Position numbers and translations under genes: made by a program. Below, one piece after another: positions 1-10,272 of a DNA stretch of 64,000 nucleotides. Each line of letters begins with the position of its first letter. Positions within the stretch are counted from its first letter, which is position 1. Source of the DNA: G963675935 sp963675935 (lineage in GTDB: Bacteria > Planctomycetota > Planctomycetia > Pirellulales > Thermoguttaceae); assembly GCA_963675935.2 (NCBI GenBank), contig OY780964.2, positions 1,240,001-1,304,000 of the forward strand. The letters are read 5' to 3'. The notes under the pieces are model-generated. The model saw nothing but the letters and a program-made list of their open reading frames with translations. It ran no database searches and had not been told where the DNA came from.

Positions 1-1
1 T

Positions 2-3000
2 GCCAAGGTGGTTGTTTCCAACGCCGCCAACGGCTATCTCGATCTCAACGGCCAGACGATTGGCGACGATGTTCGTCTGGAGATTAAGACGGTTTCCGGC
101 AGTGCGTCGGCAATCCAGAATTCCAGCGCATCCACTGCTTCCTTTGCCGGCGATATTACACTCACTGGCAGTGTCTTTGTGGGTGCCGGAAATGGCAATA
201 TCACACTGACAGGCGACATCACCCAACAGAGTACGGGATATTATCTTTGCGTTTACAATACTACCAATCTCTCGGCCTTCGTCTTGACGCTTTCCGGCGA
301 CAATTCGTTCAGCCGCTTGGCCGTTGGGAAAGGAACCGTTGTATTGGGAAGCAGCGACTCGCTCGACGCTTCCACCCAAGTCGATTTTTCAAACAGTGGA
401 ATACTAAACGTCAACGGCTTCAGCGTCACGATCGCCGACTTCTTTTCTCAGCCAACTTACACGGGTGCAGTGCAACTGGGAGGTGGAAATCTGACCTTTG
501 GCGACGACACGAATCGGACTTTCAACGGCGTCATCAGCGGTACTGGTTCCATAGTCAAGCAGGGGACAGGCACCGAAACCTTCACGGGCGCGAATACCTA
601 CACGGGCACCACGACGATCAGCGCCGGGACGCTGCAAATCGGCGATGGGGGAGCCACCGGTAGTCTCGACAGCGGAAGCATCGTGGTCAATGGCACACTG
701 ATGGTCAATCTCAGCGCCATTGGCTTGGAGCTGAACTCAGTAATTTCTGGAAGCGGCACCCTGATTCAAAACAGTGAACCCTACTGTTCATTACTGCTTG
801 GTGCCAGCAACACATTTAGCGGCACGACCAGGATCGTTTACGGCATGATTATGCTGGAGAACGAATTGGCTTTGCAGAATAGCATGCTTGATATGCACAG
901 CGGCGATAGTGGCATTCTCACAGCTATTAGCTCTGTGACATCGGCTACCCTTGGCGGCTTGACGGGTTCTCGCAACCTAGTCCTTGAGAACAGTTACGGA
1001 GACGCCTTGGCGCTAACCGTCGGTAACAATAATGCGGACAGTACCTATTCGGGCGTTCTTAGCGGCAGCGGCAGCCTGACGAAGACTGGCACGGGCGTAT
1101 TGACGCTCAGTGGGGCCAACACGTACACAGGCACAACAACGATCATTGACGGAGCGATTAGCGCCAGCAACATCGTTGTGAGCGATGGAGCCAGCAATCT
1201 CGGCAACGCCGCCAGCGCTGTGGTGCTGGGGGACGCCACGCATCGAGGAGTGCTTTCTTACACGGGTAACAACGCCAACTACGCACGCGGGTTCACGGTC
1301 AACGCTGGTGGCGGCGAGATCGACGTGACCACGACCGGCCAGACCCTGACGGTGGGGACAAACGGAATCAGCAATGGTGGACCACTGACAGTGGGAGGGA
1401 TAGGCGACACCACAATTTCCTCAGCCATTTCCGGCACCGGCAGCCTCACCAAGATAGGCACGGGCACACTGACGCTCTCCGGTGCAAACACTTATACCGG
1501 CGGCACGATCGTCAACGGCGGCGAGGTGCAGACGACCATGGCTACGGGTCAGGGTAACTACATAAGCTACGTGCTTTCAGGGCTTGAATCCGATGGGCGC
1601 TACGAACTCCTTGTCACCTGGGATGCCGCTTTGGGCAATTCGGCCCATGCCGCGTATCAGGTGTTCGATGGTACCGAGCAGGTGGGCACAGTGTTGGTCG
1701 ACCAGCAGAGCGCTCCCTCTGGCCAAACCATCGACGGCCAAACGTACCAAAGTCTCGGCCAATGGACCTCGACCGCTGGGTCGTTGACGGTCAAGGCTTT
1801 GAGCACCAGTGTCGATCCGGTCTCGGTTGGCCGTACGCGGGCCGTACAGAAAACCGGTGACGACATTCAGCCCGACAAGCTCTACAAAATTTCGATCGAT
1901 GGCCCAATTCATGGCGAGTCCGGCTCGTATATTGAGAGCAGCACCGTGGCATGCAGCAGTGAGGAAATCTCGGCCGCATCCTGGCAAGACGCTGTCATGC
2001 TAAGTCTATCGGGTAACGTAGTCGTCGGAGGGCAGACTCTCCCGATAGGTGAAAACTCAATGGTTGACTATGTCAGCGCTTTCGATAATGTTTCTGGAAA
2101 TGACTTGGCTGACTCCCCCATATCTCTCTCGCCCGAGACAAAGGTGATTGTCTTCGAGGATAGCACCGACGGGGACTATGATGACGACTATTGGTTGGTC
2201 ACGGTGACGGAGGTTACCCATTCGCCCAATACGGATCAGCCAGTGCCCGACGACCCGTCGCGCGAATGCAGTTGCGGGTGCCCCGTCGATACTCCGCAGG
2301 GTGCTGTAAACGACGGAAGCACAACGACCGAGGTCTCCGGTGCTAGTGCTGCAAACCTGCTGACCCCCAGCTACAACAGTGCGAGTGCGCTGCGTCCGGT
2401 CATTACGACCGACCACACATTTGCCGCCACCGCCGCCGTGCCGGATTACATCGTGGCAACGCTGACGTTCAATGGGGTGGATGGCGATCCGGTGTACTAC
2501 GACGCCTCCAGCTTCGACATGGGCGACACCGCCCACATCGCCTTGCAGGCTGACGCATCGAGCCTGTCCACCGGCCATTACGCCTATACTCTGCACGTCG
2601 TCGAGCATCGCACCATCGACGGGGTTGACGAGACGCAGACGTCCGATTACACGGGAACCCACGACGTCGTCAACCGCACTCAGAGCGAGTTCGGCGACCG
2701 CTGGTGGCTCGACGACTTGGACATGCTCGTCGTTGGCCAGGATGGGGTCATGCTCGTCAAGGGCGATAACACAGCCGGCTGGATCGCGGCCGATGGCAAC
2801 GGCGGATACGTCGGCTTCAACGGCAGTACGCTGGTCGAAAATCAGGACGGCAGCTTTACTCTTACGCACCGTGAGGGCGGTAGCGACGAGTTCAACGCCT
2901 CGGGCCTGCTCACCAGCCGCATCGACGCCCAAGGCAACGAAACCACCTTCGCTTACACGAGCGGTAAAATCTCCTCGATCACCGACCCGCTCGGCCGCGT

Positions 3001-6000
3001 GACCACCTTCGCCTATTCCGGCGGGCTGGTCAGCACGATTACCGACCCCTTCAATCGCATCACCACGTTGACCCACTTGGGCAGCAAGGTCACTTCGATA
3101 ACCCTGCCCGACCCAGACGGCGCGGGCGGCGAAGATGCGCCCGTGTGGAGCTATGAGTACGACGCCGGCGGACGTGGATTGATGACCGAAGTTACGAATC
3201 CCAACGATGCCTCGATCACCTATGAATACGACTTTGCCGGGCAATTCCATGAAGAAACCTATCCCAACAGCGCCACTCGCGTGCTCACGCCGGTTGATCT
3301 GGTGGGCTTGGTTGATCTCACGCAAACCGGCTACGACGTAGGTCACTTGGCCTCGCTGCCTTCGGCCGCCGACGCCGTGGCCACGCGAACCGACCAGTAC
3401 AGCGCGGACTGGACCTACACGACCGACAGCTACGGCTTCACCACGTCCGCGACCGATGCGCTGGGACAAACGACTCTCTACGAGCGCGACAGCGCCGGCC
3501 GAATCACTCGCATCACGGAACCCGATCCCGACGGCGCCGGGTCGCTGGGTCAGATCATTACGGAGTATCAGTACGACGGCAAGGGCAACCTCATCGAGGC
3601 GACCTATGCGGTTGGCACCGCCGATGAGGCGTCGGAATCGTGGGAGTACGACGCTACGTGGAACGTCGTGGACCGCCACGTCGATGAGTTGGGCCACATT
3701 ACCACTTACGTAATCGCCGCAGGAACCGGGCTGGTCACGTCGATGACCCAGGTCGTGGGCAGCGAAGGCGGCGGCGATGATGTCACGACCAGCTACACCT
3801 ACACCGACGGCACGGGCACCTACGCCGCCCTGCCCGTGGGGCTGTTGTTGACGGAAACCGATCCGCTCGGCCGCGTCACCCAGTACGCCTACGGCACTTC
3901 CGGCGGTTCGTTCGGCCGGCTGACTTCGATTACCTACGCCGACGGCACCGCCGACGAGGCCACGGTTAGTTATGAGTATGACGCCCGTGGCAATCAGACG
4001 GCCTCGATCGACGAGCTTGGCAACCGCACGACCTACACATACAACGCCCTCGACCAGATGGTATCGATGACCGAGGCCGACCCCGACGGCGCAGGCCCGT
4101 TGACGGCCTCGACCACAACTTACCAATACGACGGCCTGGGCAACATGACCACGGCCACCAACGCCGACGGCGTGGCAACCGTAACAACCTATTGCCCGCT
4201 GGGCGTCCGCCAGACGAGCGTCACGCAAAACTACGTCGATGGCACGTACAATTCCGCCTACACGGACGAAGACGTCAAAACGATCTACGGCTATGACGCC
4301 GGCCTGCGGCTTACCAGCGTGACCGACCCGCTGGGCGTCGTCACGCACTACCAGTACGATGATGTCGGCCGCGTCGTCGAAACCATTCTGAACTACGTCG
4401 ATGGCATTTACAACGCGAATTACCCTGACGAAGATGTCATTTCCACGACCGACTATTATCCAGGCGGACAGGTGTGGAAGACGACTGACGCACTCGGCAT
4501 CATCTCGTATTACGAATATGACACCCTTGGCCGGACGACGTGTGTGGTGCAAAACTACGTCGATGGCGCATACAACTCTGCCTATACCGATAAAGACATT
4601 GCCACTACGTATACCTACGACGATGCCGGGCAGCTATTAACCACAACCGATCCACTGGGCATCGTTACCCACTATGAGTACGACGACCTCGGCCGGCTGG
4701 TCGAAACGATCCAGAACTATGTCAATGGCGTCTTCAATTCCTCTTACCCGGACGAAGACGTAATCACGTCGTCCACCTACGACAAGGCCGGCAATCTGCT
4801 CACTGTCACCGATGCCCTGAGCAACGTAACCAGCTATGAATACGATGCCCGGAACCGTCTGGTGGAAATCACGCAAGCCGACCCGGACGGCGAGGGTGCG
4901 CTGACATCGCCGGTGACGACGTACGTGTACAACGACGCAAACCAGCTTGTCAGCGTGACCGACCCGCTGGGCCACGCAACGAGCTACGCCTTCGACGGTC
5001 GCGGGCGGCAGACCACGGTCACGCTGCCCGACCCGGACGGAGGCGGCACGCAGACTTCGCCGGTGACGACCACCGTCTACGACGATCTGAACCGAGTCGT
5101 TTCGACGACCGACGCCGAGAGCAACATCACGGAGTATGATTACGACGACCTCGGCCGGCTGATTTTGACAACCGACGCCGAGGATGGCGAAACGGAATAC
5201 GCCTACGATGCGGGCGGTCAACTTACCAGCGTCACCGACCCGCTCGACAACACGACGACTTACGACTACGACGATCTTGGGCGTCAAGCGAGCATCACCG
5301 ACGCGCTCGACAATGAAACCACCTATACTTACGACTTGCTGAGCCGCGTGCTGACCGTGACCGATCCGCTCGACAACGTAACGACCTACGCCTACGATAA
5401 TCTCGGGCGTCAAACGAGCGTTACCGACGCGGAAGATGGTGTAACCAGCTACACGTATGACACCGCCGGCAATCTTTTGACGCTGACCGATTCCGACAGC
5501 AATACGACGACCTACGTTTACGACGATCTGAATCGGGTTATCGAGGAGACGAACGAGCTGGACCGAACCCGCTATTATGTGTATAATGCGGCCGGCCTGC
5601 TCGTGCAAAAGACCGACCGCAACGGGCACGTGACGACCTACGAATACGACAATCTTTATCGCGAAACCGAGGAGAATTGGCTCGATTCGTCGCAGAACGT
5701 CATTTACACATGCGAATATACGTATAACGCACTCAGTCAAGTGCTTTCGGTTGAGGACGACGCCGCAACCTACGAGAATGTTTACGACAACCTCGGCCGC
5801 GTGACGCAACAAACCCAAACCTTTAGCGATTCGCCCACGATCGTGTTGACGTATCAGTACGACGCGAATGGCAATGTCACCGAAACCGCCGCGACGATCG
5901 GCGGGACGGCGGATTACGTCATCGAATATACGTATGACGACCTTGGCCGGGCGACTTCAATCCAACAACACGGCGTCAGCGGTGGAAACGCGGTCGCCGA

Positions 6001-7861
6001 AAAACGGATTGACTTGACCTATGACGCTGATAGTCGTTATGCCACGATTACCTATTACAACGACACGGATGGTCTGAGTACGCACAAGGTGATGACCGCC
6101 ACCTACACGTATGACGATGTTGGCCAGCTTACCGGCTTGGTTTACACCGACGCCAACTCGGTAACGATTCGTAGTTTCAGTTGGGTTTACAACGACGCCG
6201 GCTGGATTACGTCGCACGATTCGGATATTTCGAGCGAAGACGTGACAGCCTACACCTACGATGCCACCGGGCAATTGTTGACCGCCGATTACGCATCTAC
6301 CAGCGACGAGTCGTATACCTACGATGAAAACGGCAATCGCGTTACGGCCAACGGCGATACATATACGACCGGCGACAACAACCAAACCACTTCCGACGGA
6401 ACCTATTCGTATCTCTACGATTCGGAAGGCAACTTGGTTGCTAAATACATCGACGAGGACACAAGCGGAACGCTGAATACAGGCGACACCGATGTAACGG
6501 CTTATACATGGGACTATCGCAATCGGCTGACGAACGTTTCGCATTACGACACGGCCGGCGGCACATCTGATATGTCGGTTGATTACGTCTACGACGCCTT
6601 GAATCGCCGCATCACCCGCACACTCGATGCCGACGGTGCAGGCGTTGGCGGCACATCAACCGAGCATTACGTCTGGGATGGCACAAAGGTCATGCTTGAC
6701 CTGTTGGACGCCGACGGCTCCGGCGAGACCTACTCGCCCACGCCCGAAACCCGCTACCTCTGGGGCCAAGCCGTCGATCAACTCTTCGCACAAGAAACCA
6801 TTGACGACGGCGAGCCGGAAGACGTTCTCTATCCCGTCATCGACAACCTCCACAGCGTTCGCTCCCTCGTTGAATATGATGGCGATATTGCCGCCACCTA
6901 TTCTTATGACACCTACGGCAACGTCATGGCCCTTGTCGGCAGTGTTACCGATAGTCGATTCTTCTACACCTGCCAAGAATACGACCTATCAACCGACCTC
7001 TATTACTACAATGCTAGATGGTACGATCCGGCAACCGGGAAGTTCATCAGCGAAGATCCGATAGGCTATTCGGCTGGTGATGCGAACCTCTATCGCTACT
7101 GCGGCAACGGGCCAATTATTCACGTTGATCCGACAGGACTTTGGACGAAGCCGAAGCGAGACAGCAAGGAGTCGTGGGCTTCCACATGTGCCGAAGCAGG
7201 TGACACATGGGCATCTCTGGCGGATATGCTTCACCTGGAGGTGAATGAGTATCAGAAATGGATACATGAAGGGCCTGGCTTGCCAGCATCGCCAAAGGTA
7301 GGAACGACCTATCACATCCCGAATGTTGTAATTGTCTATACATCTAAACGTACCGGAACAGACTGGTGGTCTGGTTTGACAATGGCAAACGGAATGAGGG
7401 ATAATGCCATAAGAAGTGGGCAGTCATATGCAGCTAAGAATTATAAAGTCATTTGTCATTTGGCTGAGAATTCCGAGTCAGATTTCGAGAATTATTGGAA
7501 GACCAATGGAATCTTTGCGTTTGCATTTGGTGGACATGGCGGTGCAGGTGACGACGACAAATATGTCGGGTATGTTGCCGAAACAGGCATAGATAGCTCT
7601 GTTCCACCATCTCTGGTTAAGCCGCCATATAAGCTACAAGCCATTGGAGCGTATTTTTGCGGATCAGCGGATCAGATTTCTACTGCTTTGCCGAGAATAG
7701 ACAATAATGGAAAGCCGTTAAATCCTCCTCCTCCAGATACAATGTCATGGCGTTATCACGTTTCATCTTCTGGATCCTTTGTGGGTTATGAAGGTGCTGT
7801 CAATCGTTTTAACGTATATTTTCGCCAAGTGGCGATAAATCCAGGCTTCATTCCCGATTGA
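2..7861 (+). CDS. Giant RHS/YD-repeat protein with autotransporter-type repeats and a variable C-terminal tip (5' end outside window)
   Basis: The reading frame is already open at base 2, so the GTG at 8 is probably not the true start and the gene continues upstream. The visible 2,600+ residues run in this order: beta-rich repeats of the passenger type (SGANTYTGTTTI-like, three clear units); a middle region with a Cys cluster (CSCGC); a long array of YD repeats (GRVTTFAY, YEYDDLGR and the like) from about base 2,900 to 6,900; an RHS core (LYYYNARWYDPATGKF, ending in DPTGLW at about 7,140); then a non-repetitive tip of about 240 residues. RHS proteins are normally exported, wrap their toxic tip in a shell, and act on neighbouring cells. 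The tip looks like a LysM segment (GDTWASLADML ... YHIPN) followed by a caspase-like fold (GGHGG, then AYFCGS). Family call is certain; tip function is inference. Confidence 0.9.
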   Translation, partial: AKVVVSNAANGYLDLNGQTIGDDVRLEIKTVSGSASAIQNSSASTASFAGDITLTGSVFVGAGNGNITLTGDITQQSTGYYLCVYNTTNLSAFVLTLSGDNSFSRLAVGKGTVVLGSSDSLDASTQVDFSNSGILNVNGFSVTIADFFSQPTYTGAVQLGGGNLTFGDDTNRTFNGVISGTGSIVKQGTGTETFTGANTYTGTTTISAGTLQIGDGGATGSLDSGSIVVNGTLMVNLSAIGLELNSVISGSGTLIQNSEPYCSLLLGASNTFSGTTRIVYGMIMLENELALQNSMLDMHSGDSGILTAISSVTSATLGGLTGSRNLVLENSYGDALALTVGNNNADSTYSGVLSGSGSLTKTGTGVLTLSGANTYTGTTTIIDGAISASNIVVSDGASNLGNAASAVVLGDATHRGVLSYTGNNANYARGFTVNAGGGEIDVTTTGQTLTVGTNGISNGGPLTVGGIGDTTISSAISGTGSLTKIGTGTLTLSGANTYTGGTIVNGGEVQTTMATGQGNYISYVLSGLESDGRYELLVTWDAALGNSAHAAYQVFDGTEQVGTVLVDQQSAPSGQTIDGQTYQSLGQWTSTAGSLTVKALSTSVDPVSVGRTRAVQKTGDDIQPDKLYKISIDGPIHGESGSYIESSTVACSSEEISAASWQDAVMLSLSGNVVVGGQTLPIGENSMVDYVSAFDNVSGNDLADSPISLSPETKVIVFEDSTDGDYDDDYWLVTVTEVTHSPNTDQPVPDDPSRECSCGCPVDTPQGAVNDGSTTTEVSGASAANLLTPSYNSASALRPVITTDHTFAATAAVPDYIVATLTFNGVDGDPVYYDASSFDMGDTAHIALQADASSLSTGHYAYTLHVVEHRTIDGVDETQTSDYTGTHDVVNRTQSEFGDRWWLDDLDMLVVGQDGVMLVKGDNTAGWIAADGNGGYVGFNGSTLVENQDGSFTLTHREGGSDEFNASGLLTSRIDAQGNETTFAYTSGKISSITDPLGRVTTFAYSGGLVSTITDPFNRITTLTHLGSKVTSITLPDPDGAGGEDAPVWSYEYDAGGRGLMTEVTNPNDASITYEYDFAGQFHEETYPNSATRVLTPVDLVGLVDLTQTGYDVGHLASLPSAADAVATRTDQYSADWTYTTDSYGFTTSATDALGQTTLYERDSAGRITRITEPDPDGAGSLGQIITEYQYDGKGNLIEATYAVGTADEASESWEYDATWNVVDRHVDELGHITTYVIAAGTGLVTSMTQVVGSEGGGDDVTTSYTYTDGTGTYAALPVGLLLTETDPLGRVTQYAYGTSGGSFGRLTSITYADGTADEATVSYEYDARGNQTASIDELGNRTTYTYNALDQMVSMTEADPDGAGPLTASTTTYQYDGLGNMTTATNADGVATVTTYCPLGVRQTSVTQNYVDGTYNSAYTDEDVKTIYGYDAGLRLTSVTDPLGVVTHYQYDDVGRVVETILNYVDGIYNANYPDEDVISTTDYYPGGQVWKTTDALGIISYYEYDTLGRTTCVVQNYVDGAYNSAYTDKDIATTYTYDDAGQLLTTTDPLGIVTHYEYDDLGRLVETIQNYVNGVFNSSYPDEDVITSSTYDKAGNLLTVTDALSNVTSYEYDARNRLVEITQADPDGEGALTSPVTTYVYNDANQLVSVTDPLGHATSYAFDGRGRQTTVTLPDPDGGGTQTSPVTTTVYDDLNRVVSTTDAESNITEYDYDDLGRLILTTDAEDGETEYAYDAGGQLTSVTDPLDNTTTYDYDDLGRQASITDALDNETTYTYDLLSRVLTVTDPLDNVTTYAYDNLGRQTSVTDAEDGVTSYTYDTAGNLLTLTDSDSNTTTYVYDDLNRVIEETNELDRTRYYVYNAAGLLVQKTDRNGHVTTYEYDNLYRETEENWLDSSQNVIYTCEYTYNALSQVLSVEDDAATYENVYDNLGRVTQQTQTFSDSPTIVLTYQYDANGNVTETAATIGGTADYVIEYTYDDLGRATSIQQHGVSGGNAVAEKRIDLTYDADSRYATITYYNDTDGLSTHKVMTATYTYDDVGQLTGLVYTDANSVTIRSFSWVYNDAGWITSHDSDISSEDVTAYTYDATGQLLTADYASTSDESYTYDENGNRVTANGDTYTTGDNNQTTSDGTYSYLYDSEGNLVAKYIDEDTSGTLNTGDTDVTAYTWDYRNRLTNVSHYDTAGGTSDMSVDYVYDALNRRITRTLDADGAGVGGTSTEHYVWDGTKVMLDLLDADGSGETYSPTPETRYLWGQAVDQLFAQETIDDGEPEDVLYPVIDNLHSVRSLVEYDGDIAATYSYDTYGNVMALVGSVTDSRFFYTCQEYDLSTDLYYYNARWYDPATGKFISEDPIGYSAGDANLYRYCGNGPIIHVDPTGLWTKPKRDSKESWASTCAEAGDTWASLADMLHLEVNEYQKWIHEGPGLPASPKVGTTYHIPNVVIVYTSKRTGTDWWSGLTMANGMRDNAIRSGQSYAAKNYKVICHLAENSESDFENYWKTNGIFAFAFGGHGGAGDDDKYVGYVAETGIDSSVPPSLVKPPYKLQAIGAYFCGSADQISTALPRIDNNGKPLNPPPPDTMSWRYHVSSSGSFVGYEGAVNRFNVYFRQVAINPGFIPD
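509..1530 (+). repeat. Autotransporter-type passenger repeats inside the RHS gene
   Basis: Three protein-level repeats centred near 510-650, 1034-1145 and 1405-1530. Each has the pattern S-G-(T/S)-G-S-(L/I)-x-K-x-G-T-G followed by SGANTYTGTTT-like residues. This pattern is known from passenger-associated repeats that build beta-helices on secreted proteins. It suggests an extracellular stalk ahead of the YD-repeat shell. Confidence 0.75.
4225..4770 (+). repeat. Internal tandem repeat (QNYVDG units) in the YD-repeat region
   Basis: Four units begin with (Q/L)NYV(D/N)G followed by YN/FN-(S/A)-x-Y-x-D-(E/K)-D and then one YD repeat. They start near 4228, 4390, 4550 and 4710, a period of about 160 bp. 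The units match well at both DNA and protein level, which suggests recent internal duplication. Confidence 0.7.
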
Positions 7862-7886
7862 TAGCCCCTAATCGGAAAAAACTGTT

Positions 7887-8348
7887 ATGTCTAATTGGGA
7901 AAAAAAGATTGGAACGGTTTCGTGGAATAAGTTATTGCTGATTGGCTTCGGCTATTTTGCTGTAGCAGTGTTTGGAACGCTCTTGGTTGCACCTTGTGGG
8001 CCTGGTTCGGATAGGATACTCTATATTGTTCTTTTGATATACTCGCTTCTTATAGTGTTTCTTTGCACCGGGTTCACGAGGGTGCTGGGAATTGTACTTG
8101 CAATAGTATTTGTTTTGGGAGTAATCAGCGAAACGATAGCAAAAAATCGTTTTCAGCACCACATAACGGAACAAATGCAGGAAAGGCTAAGGCAGCGTGA
8201 CATAGAAGACTTGCGAAGAGCTGGGAAGTTGCACGGCGTCTCCGTTCAGCCATCCTCGCCTCTCCCTAAACCTACGACCACCACTCCGTCCAGCGTTGTC
8301 CCTTCGCCTAACAAGGCAGCGGGCAAAGAGGGCGAGGAGAACGAATAA
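7887..8348 (+). CDS. Small membrane protein, candidate immunity protein for the RHS tip
   Basis: 153 residues, starting 25 bp after the RHS stop and on the same strand. Residues 15-35, about 45-65 and about 67-85 are hydrophobic and read as three membrane helices (for example GYFAVAVFGTLLVA). A charged stretch follows (QMQERLRQRDIEDLRRAG), then a Pro/Ser/Thr-rich tail ending in acidic residues. In polymorphic toxin loci the gene directly after the RHS tip is usually the immunity gene, and position is the main reason for this call. I do not recognise the family, and a membrane immunity protein against a protease-like tip is not something I can confirm. Confidence 0.55.
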   Translation: MSNWEKKIGTVSWNKLLLIGFGYFAVAVFGTLLVAPCGPGSDRILYIVLLIYSLLIVFLCTGFTRVLGIVLAIVFVLGVISETIAKNRFQHHITEQMQERLRQRDIEDLRRAGKLHGVSVQPSSPLPKPTTTTPSSVVPSPNKAAGKEGEENE

Positions 8349-8447
8349 GGGGTCGGGGAAAGCGCCGGTCAAAACCGGCAGGGAGTAGCGTTCCAGAATT
8401 CCGGGTACACGAACCGATTTTGACACAATAGGCAAATGTGCATGGCT

Positions 8448-8523
8448 TCGTTAGCTTGGGTCTACAACGCCGCCGGTTGGATTACGTCGCACGATTCGTA
8501 TGTCGCTTCGGAAAGCGTAGACT
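8448..8523 (+). pseudogene. Remnant of a second RHS repeat
   Basis: The frame reads LAWVYNAAGWITSHDSYVAS, closely matching WVYNDAGWITSHDSDISS in the complete RHS gene at about 6,180-6,240, with DNA similarity to match. It is cut off by the left end of the IS66 element. Orphan RHS repeats downstream of an RHS gene are commonly remnants of displaced tips. Confidence 0.7.
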
Positions 8524-8538
8524 GGGAGGAGAATAATT

Positions 8539-8555
8539 GTGTCCGTTCCGCGAAC
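8539..8555. repeat. Left terminal inverted repeat of the IS66 element
   Basis: Sequence GTGTCCGTTCCGCGAAC; it pairs with 11016-11032 with one mismatch. It lies 37 bp beyond the stop of tnpC. Confidence 0.7.
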
Positions 8556-8591
8556 CGCAGGGGGTGGAAATGGATGGCGGGGGGCGGGCGG

Positions 8592-10214
8592 CTATTGCGG
8601 CGGGGAGGACTCGGTTGCGGCGGCTTGCTTCCAAACGTCCGGCAGGAAATGGTCCAATTCCTCCGTCGGAGCGAAAGGAAGCCGGGCAAATAAGCCGGTC
8701 AGGTATCGCTGAGGATCGAGACCATGCCGCTCGGCGCTGGCGATCAAGGAATACAAGAGCGCGGTGGTCTCGCCCGCTCGGTCATTGCCCGCGAAAAGCC
8801 AATTCTTCCGGCCGATGGCCACACGCTTCATTGCCCGCTCGGCCGCGTTGTTGTCGATCGCCAAGAAGCCCTCGGTGGTGTAGACGCACAGGGCATTCCA
8901 CTGGTTCAATGCGTACCCGATCGCTTGGCCCATCGCGCTGCGAGGCAAAACATTTTGCTGCTCGGCGTCAAGCCATGTTTTGATCCGCGCGAGGATCGGC
9001 ACGCTCTTCGCTTGGCGCAGTTCGCGCCGCGCGTCGTCGCCCAGTTCCTTTGCTTCGTCCTCGACGGCGTACAACTCACGCACCATCGCGAGCATCTCGG
9101 CGGCGCGGCGGCCATCGGTCTCCTTCGCCTCGAAGAACTTGCGACGCGCATGCGCCCAGCAGGCAACCTCGACGACATGGCCTGTGTGATAAATCCCGTC
9201 GTAACCGCCGTAGGCGTCGGCCTGCAAAAATCCCTTGAAATCGCGGAGCCAATCGGCCGGGCCTGCCCGCGAGCGGTTCGGCGTGTAGTCGTAGACGATG
9301 TACGGATTCGCCGCGTCGCCGAGGTAGCCCCAAAGCCGACCCTTGCGACACTTTCCCTCGCCAGGCGATTGGATCGGCACCGGCGTGTCGTCGGTGTGAA
9401 TGTTTCGCGATTGGAGAATTCGCTCGATCATCCGCGACACCAACGGCCGAGCCAACTCCCCGGCGGCCTGCATCCACGCGCACATTGTGCTCCGGGCGAT
9501 CTGAATGTTCTGCCGCGCGAAGATGTTTTCCAAGCGATAGAGCGGAAGATGGTCGCCCAGCTTGCTCACCGCCACGTAGGCCAACAAGCCCGGCCCCGGC
9601 AAACCCTTGTCGATCGGCTGCGCGGGCTTCGCCGCGGCAACGATTTGCGGATTGTAGCCGTCGTGTTCGCATCGGCGGCAGCCGTATTTGTGGCGAATGT
9701 GCCGCAATACCTTGAACGACGCCGGCAGGTATTCGAGTTGCTCGCTCACTTCCTGGCCGATCCGCTCACGCAGTTCGCCGCAGATCGGGCACGCCTTCTC
9801 GGCGTCGGCCAAGTCGTGCTCGATGTCGATCCGCGGCAGATGATCCGGCAGCGGGCGACGGCCGTGCTTGTGCCGCTTCGCCACACGACGGGTCGAAAGT
9901 TCTTCGCCCGATTCCTCGGCGACGCTCGCTCTGTCCAGCGGCATATCGTCGATCTTCAGCCCGAACAAAAGCAGTTGTCGCGGATCGAACCGCTCATTGC
10001 GCGGGCCGTACATCCGCCGCAGGAAATAAACCGTTACTTCCCGCGTCGTCTTCGCCACCGCTTCGTTCACCGCCGCTTGAACCGCCTCGTCAACGGCCGT
10101 TTGAATCTCGGCTTCCACGGCCGCTTGAATCTCGGCATCACGCCGCGCGTAATGCTCGACAAGCATGTCTTTCAAGAGCGTGGGATCGTCGGGAAGCTGG
10201 TCGATGGCAAGCAT
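8592..10214 (-). CDS. tnpC: IS66 transposase (TnpC, DDE type)
   Basis: 540 residues from the ATG at 10214. The longer frame upstream would overlap the tnpB side and lacks family-like sequence, so it is not used. The N-terminus is a helical, coiled-coil-like stretch (VEAEIQTAVDEAVQAAV), then the zinc-binding segment (CPICGEL ... YGCRRCEHDGY), then the catalytic DDE domain: HTDDTPV, QADAYGGYDGIY, CWAHARRKFFEA, and the C-terminal NNAAERAMKRVAIGRKNWLF. This is normal length and a complete motif set, so the protein looks intact. It cuts and joins the IS ends; TnpA and TnpB are accessory proteins. Confidence 0.95.
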   Translation of the reverse strand: MLAIDQLPDDPTLLKDMLVEHYARRDAEIQAAVEAEIQTAVDEAVQAAVNEAVAKTTREVTVYFLRRMYGPRNERFDPRQLLLFGLKIDDMPLDRASVAEESGEELSTRRVAKRHKHGRRPLPDHLPRIDIEHDLADAEKACPICGELRERIGQEVSEQLEYLPASFKVLRHIRHKYGCRRCEHDGYNPQIVAAAKPAQPIDKGLPGPGLLAYVAVSKLGDHLPLYRLENIFARQNIQIARSTMCAWMQAAGELARPLVSRMIERILQSRNIHTDDTPVPIQSPGEGKCRKGRLWGYLGDAANPYIVYDYTPNRSRAGPADWLRDFKGFLQADAYGGYDGIYHTGHVVEVACWAHARRKFFEAKETDGRRAAEMLAMVRELYAVEDEAKELGDDARRELRQAKSVPILARIKTWLDAEQQNVLPRSAMGQAIGYALNQWNALCVYTTEGFLAIDNNAAERAMKRVAIGRKNWLFAGNDRAGETTALLYSLIASAERHGLDPQRYLTGLFARLPFAPTEELDHFLPDVWKQAAATESSPPQ

Positions 10215-10272
10215 GGCGATTGGTATAACATAGATCGGCCGATCGCGCAAGTGGAGTTGGAAATTATTTGTG

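Noticed and set aside
2057..4552. 831-codon minus-strand frame opposite the RHS gene
   Set aside because: Shadow of the YD-repeat frame; the amino acids are periodic and Val/Arg-rich with no ribosome site or family motif.
4637..5818. 393-codon minus-strand frame opposite the RHS gene
   Set aside because: Same reason: repeating shadow of the YD repeats (VVERVGD-like periodicity).
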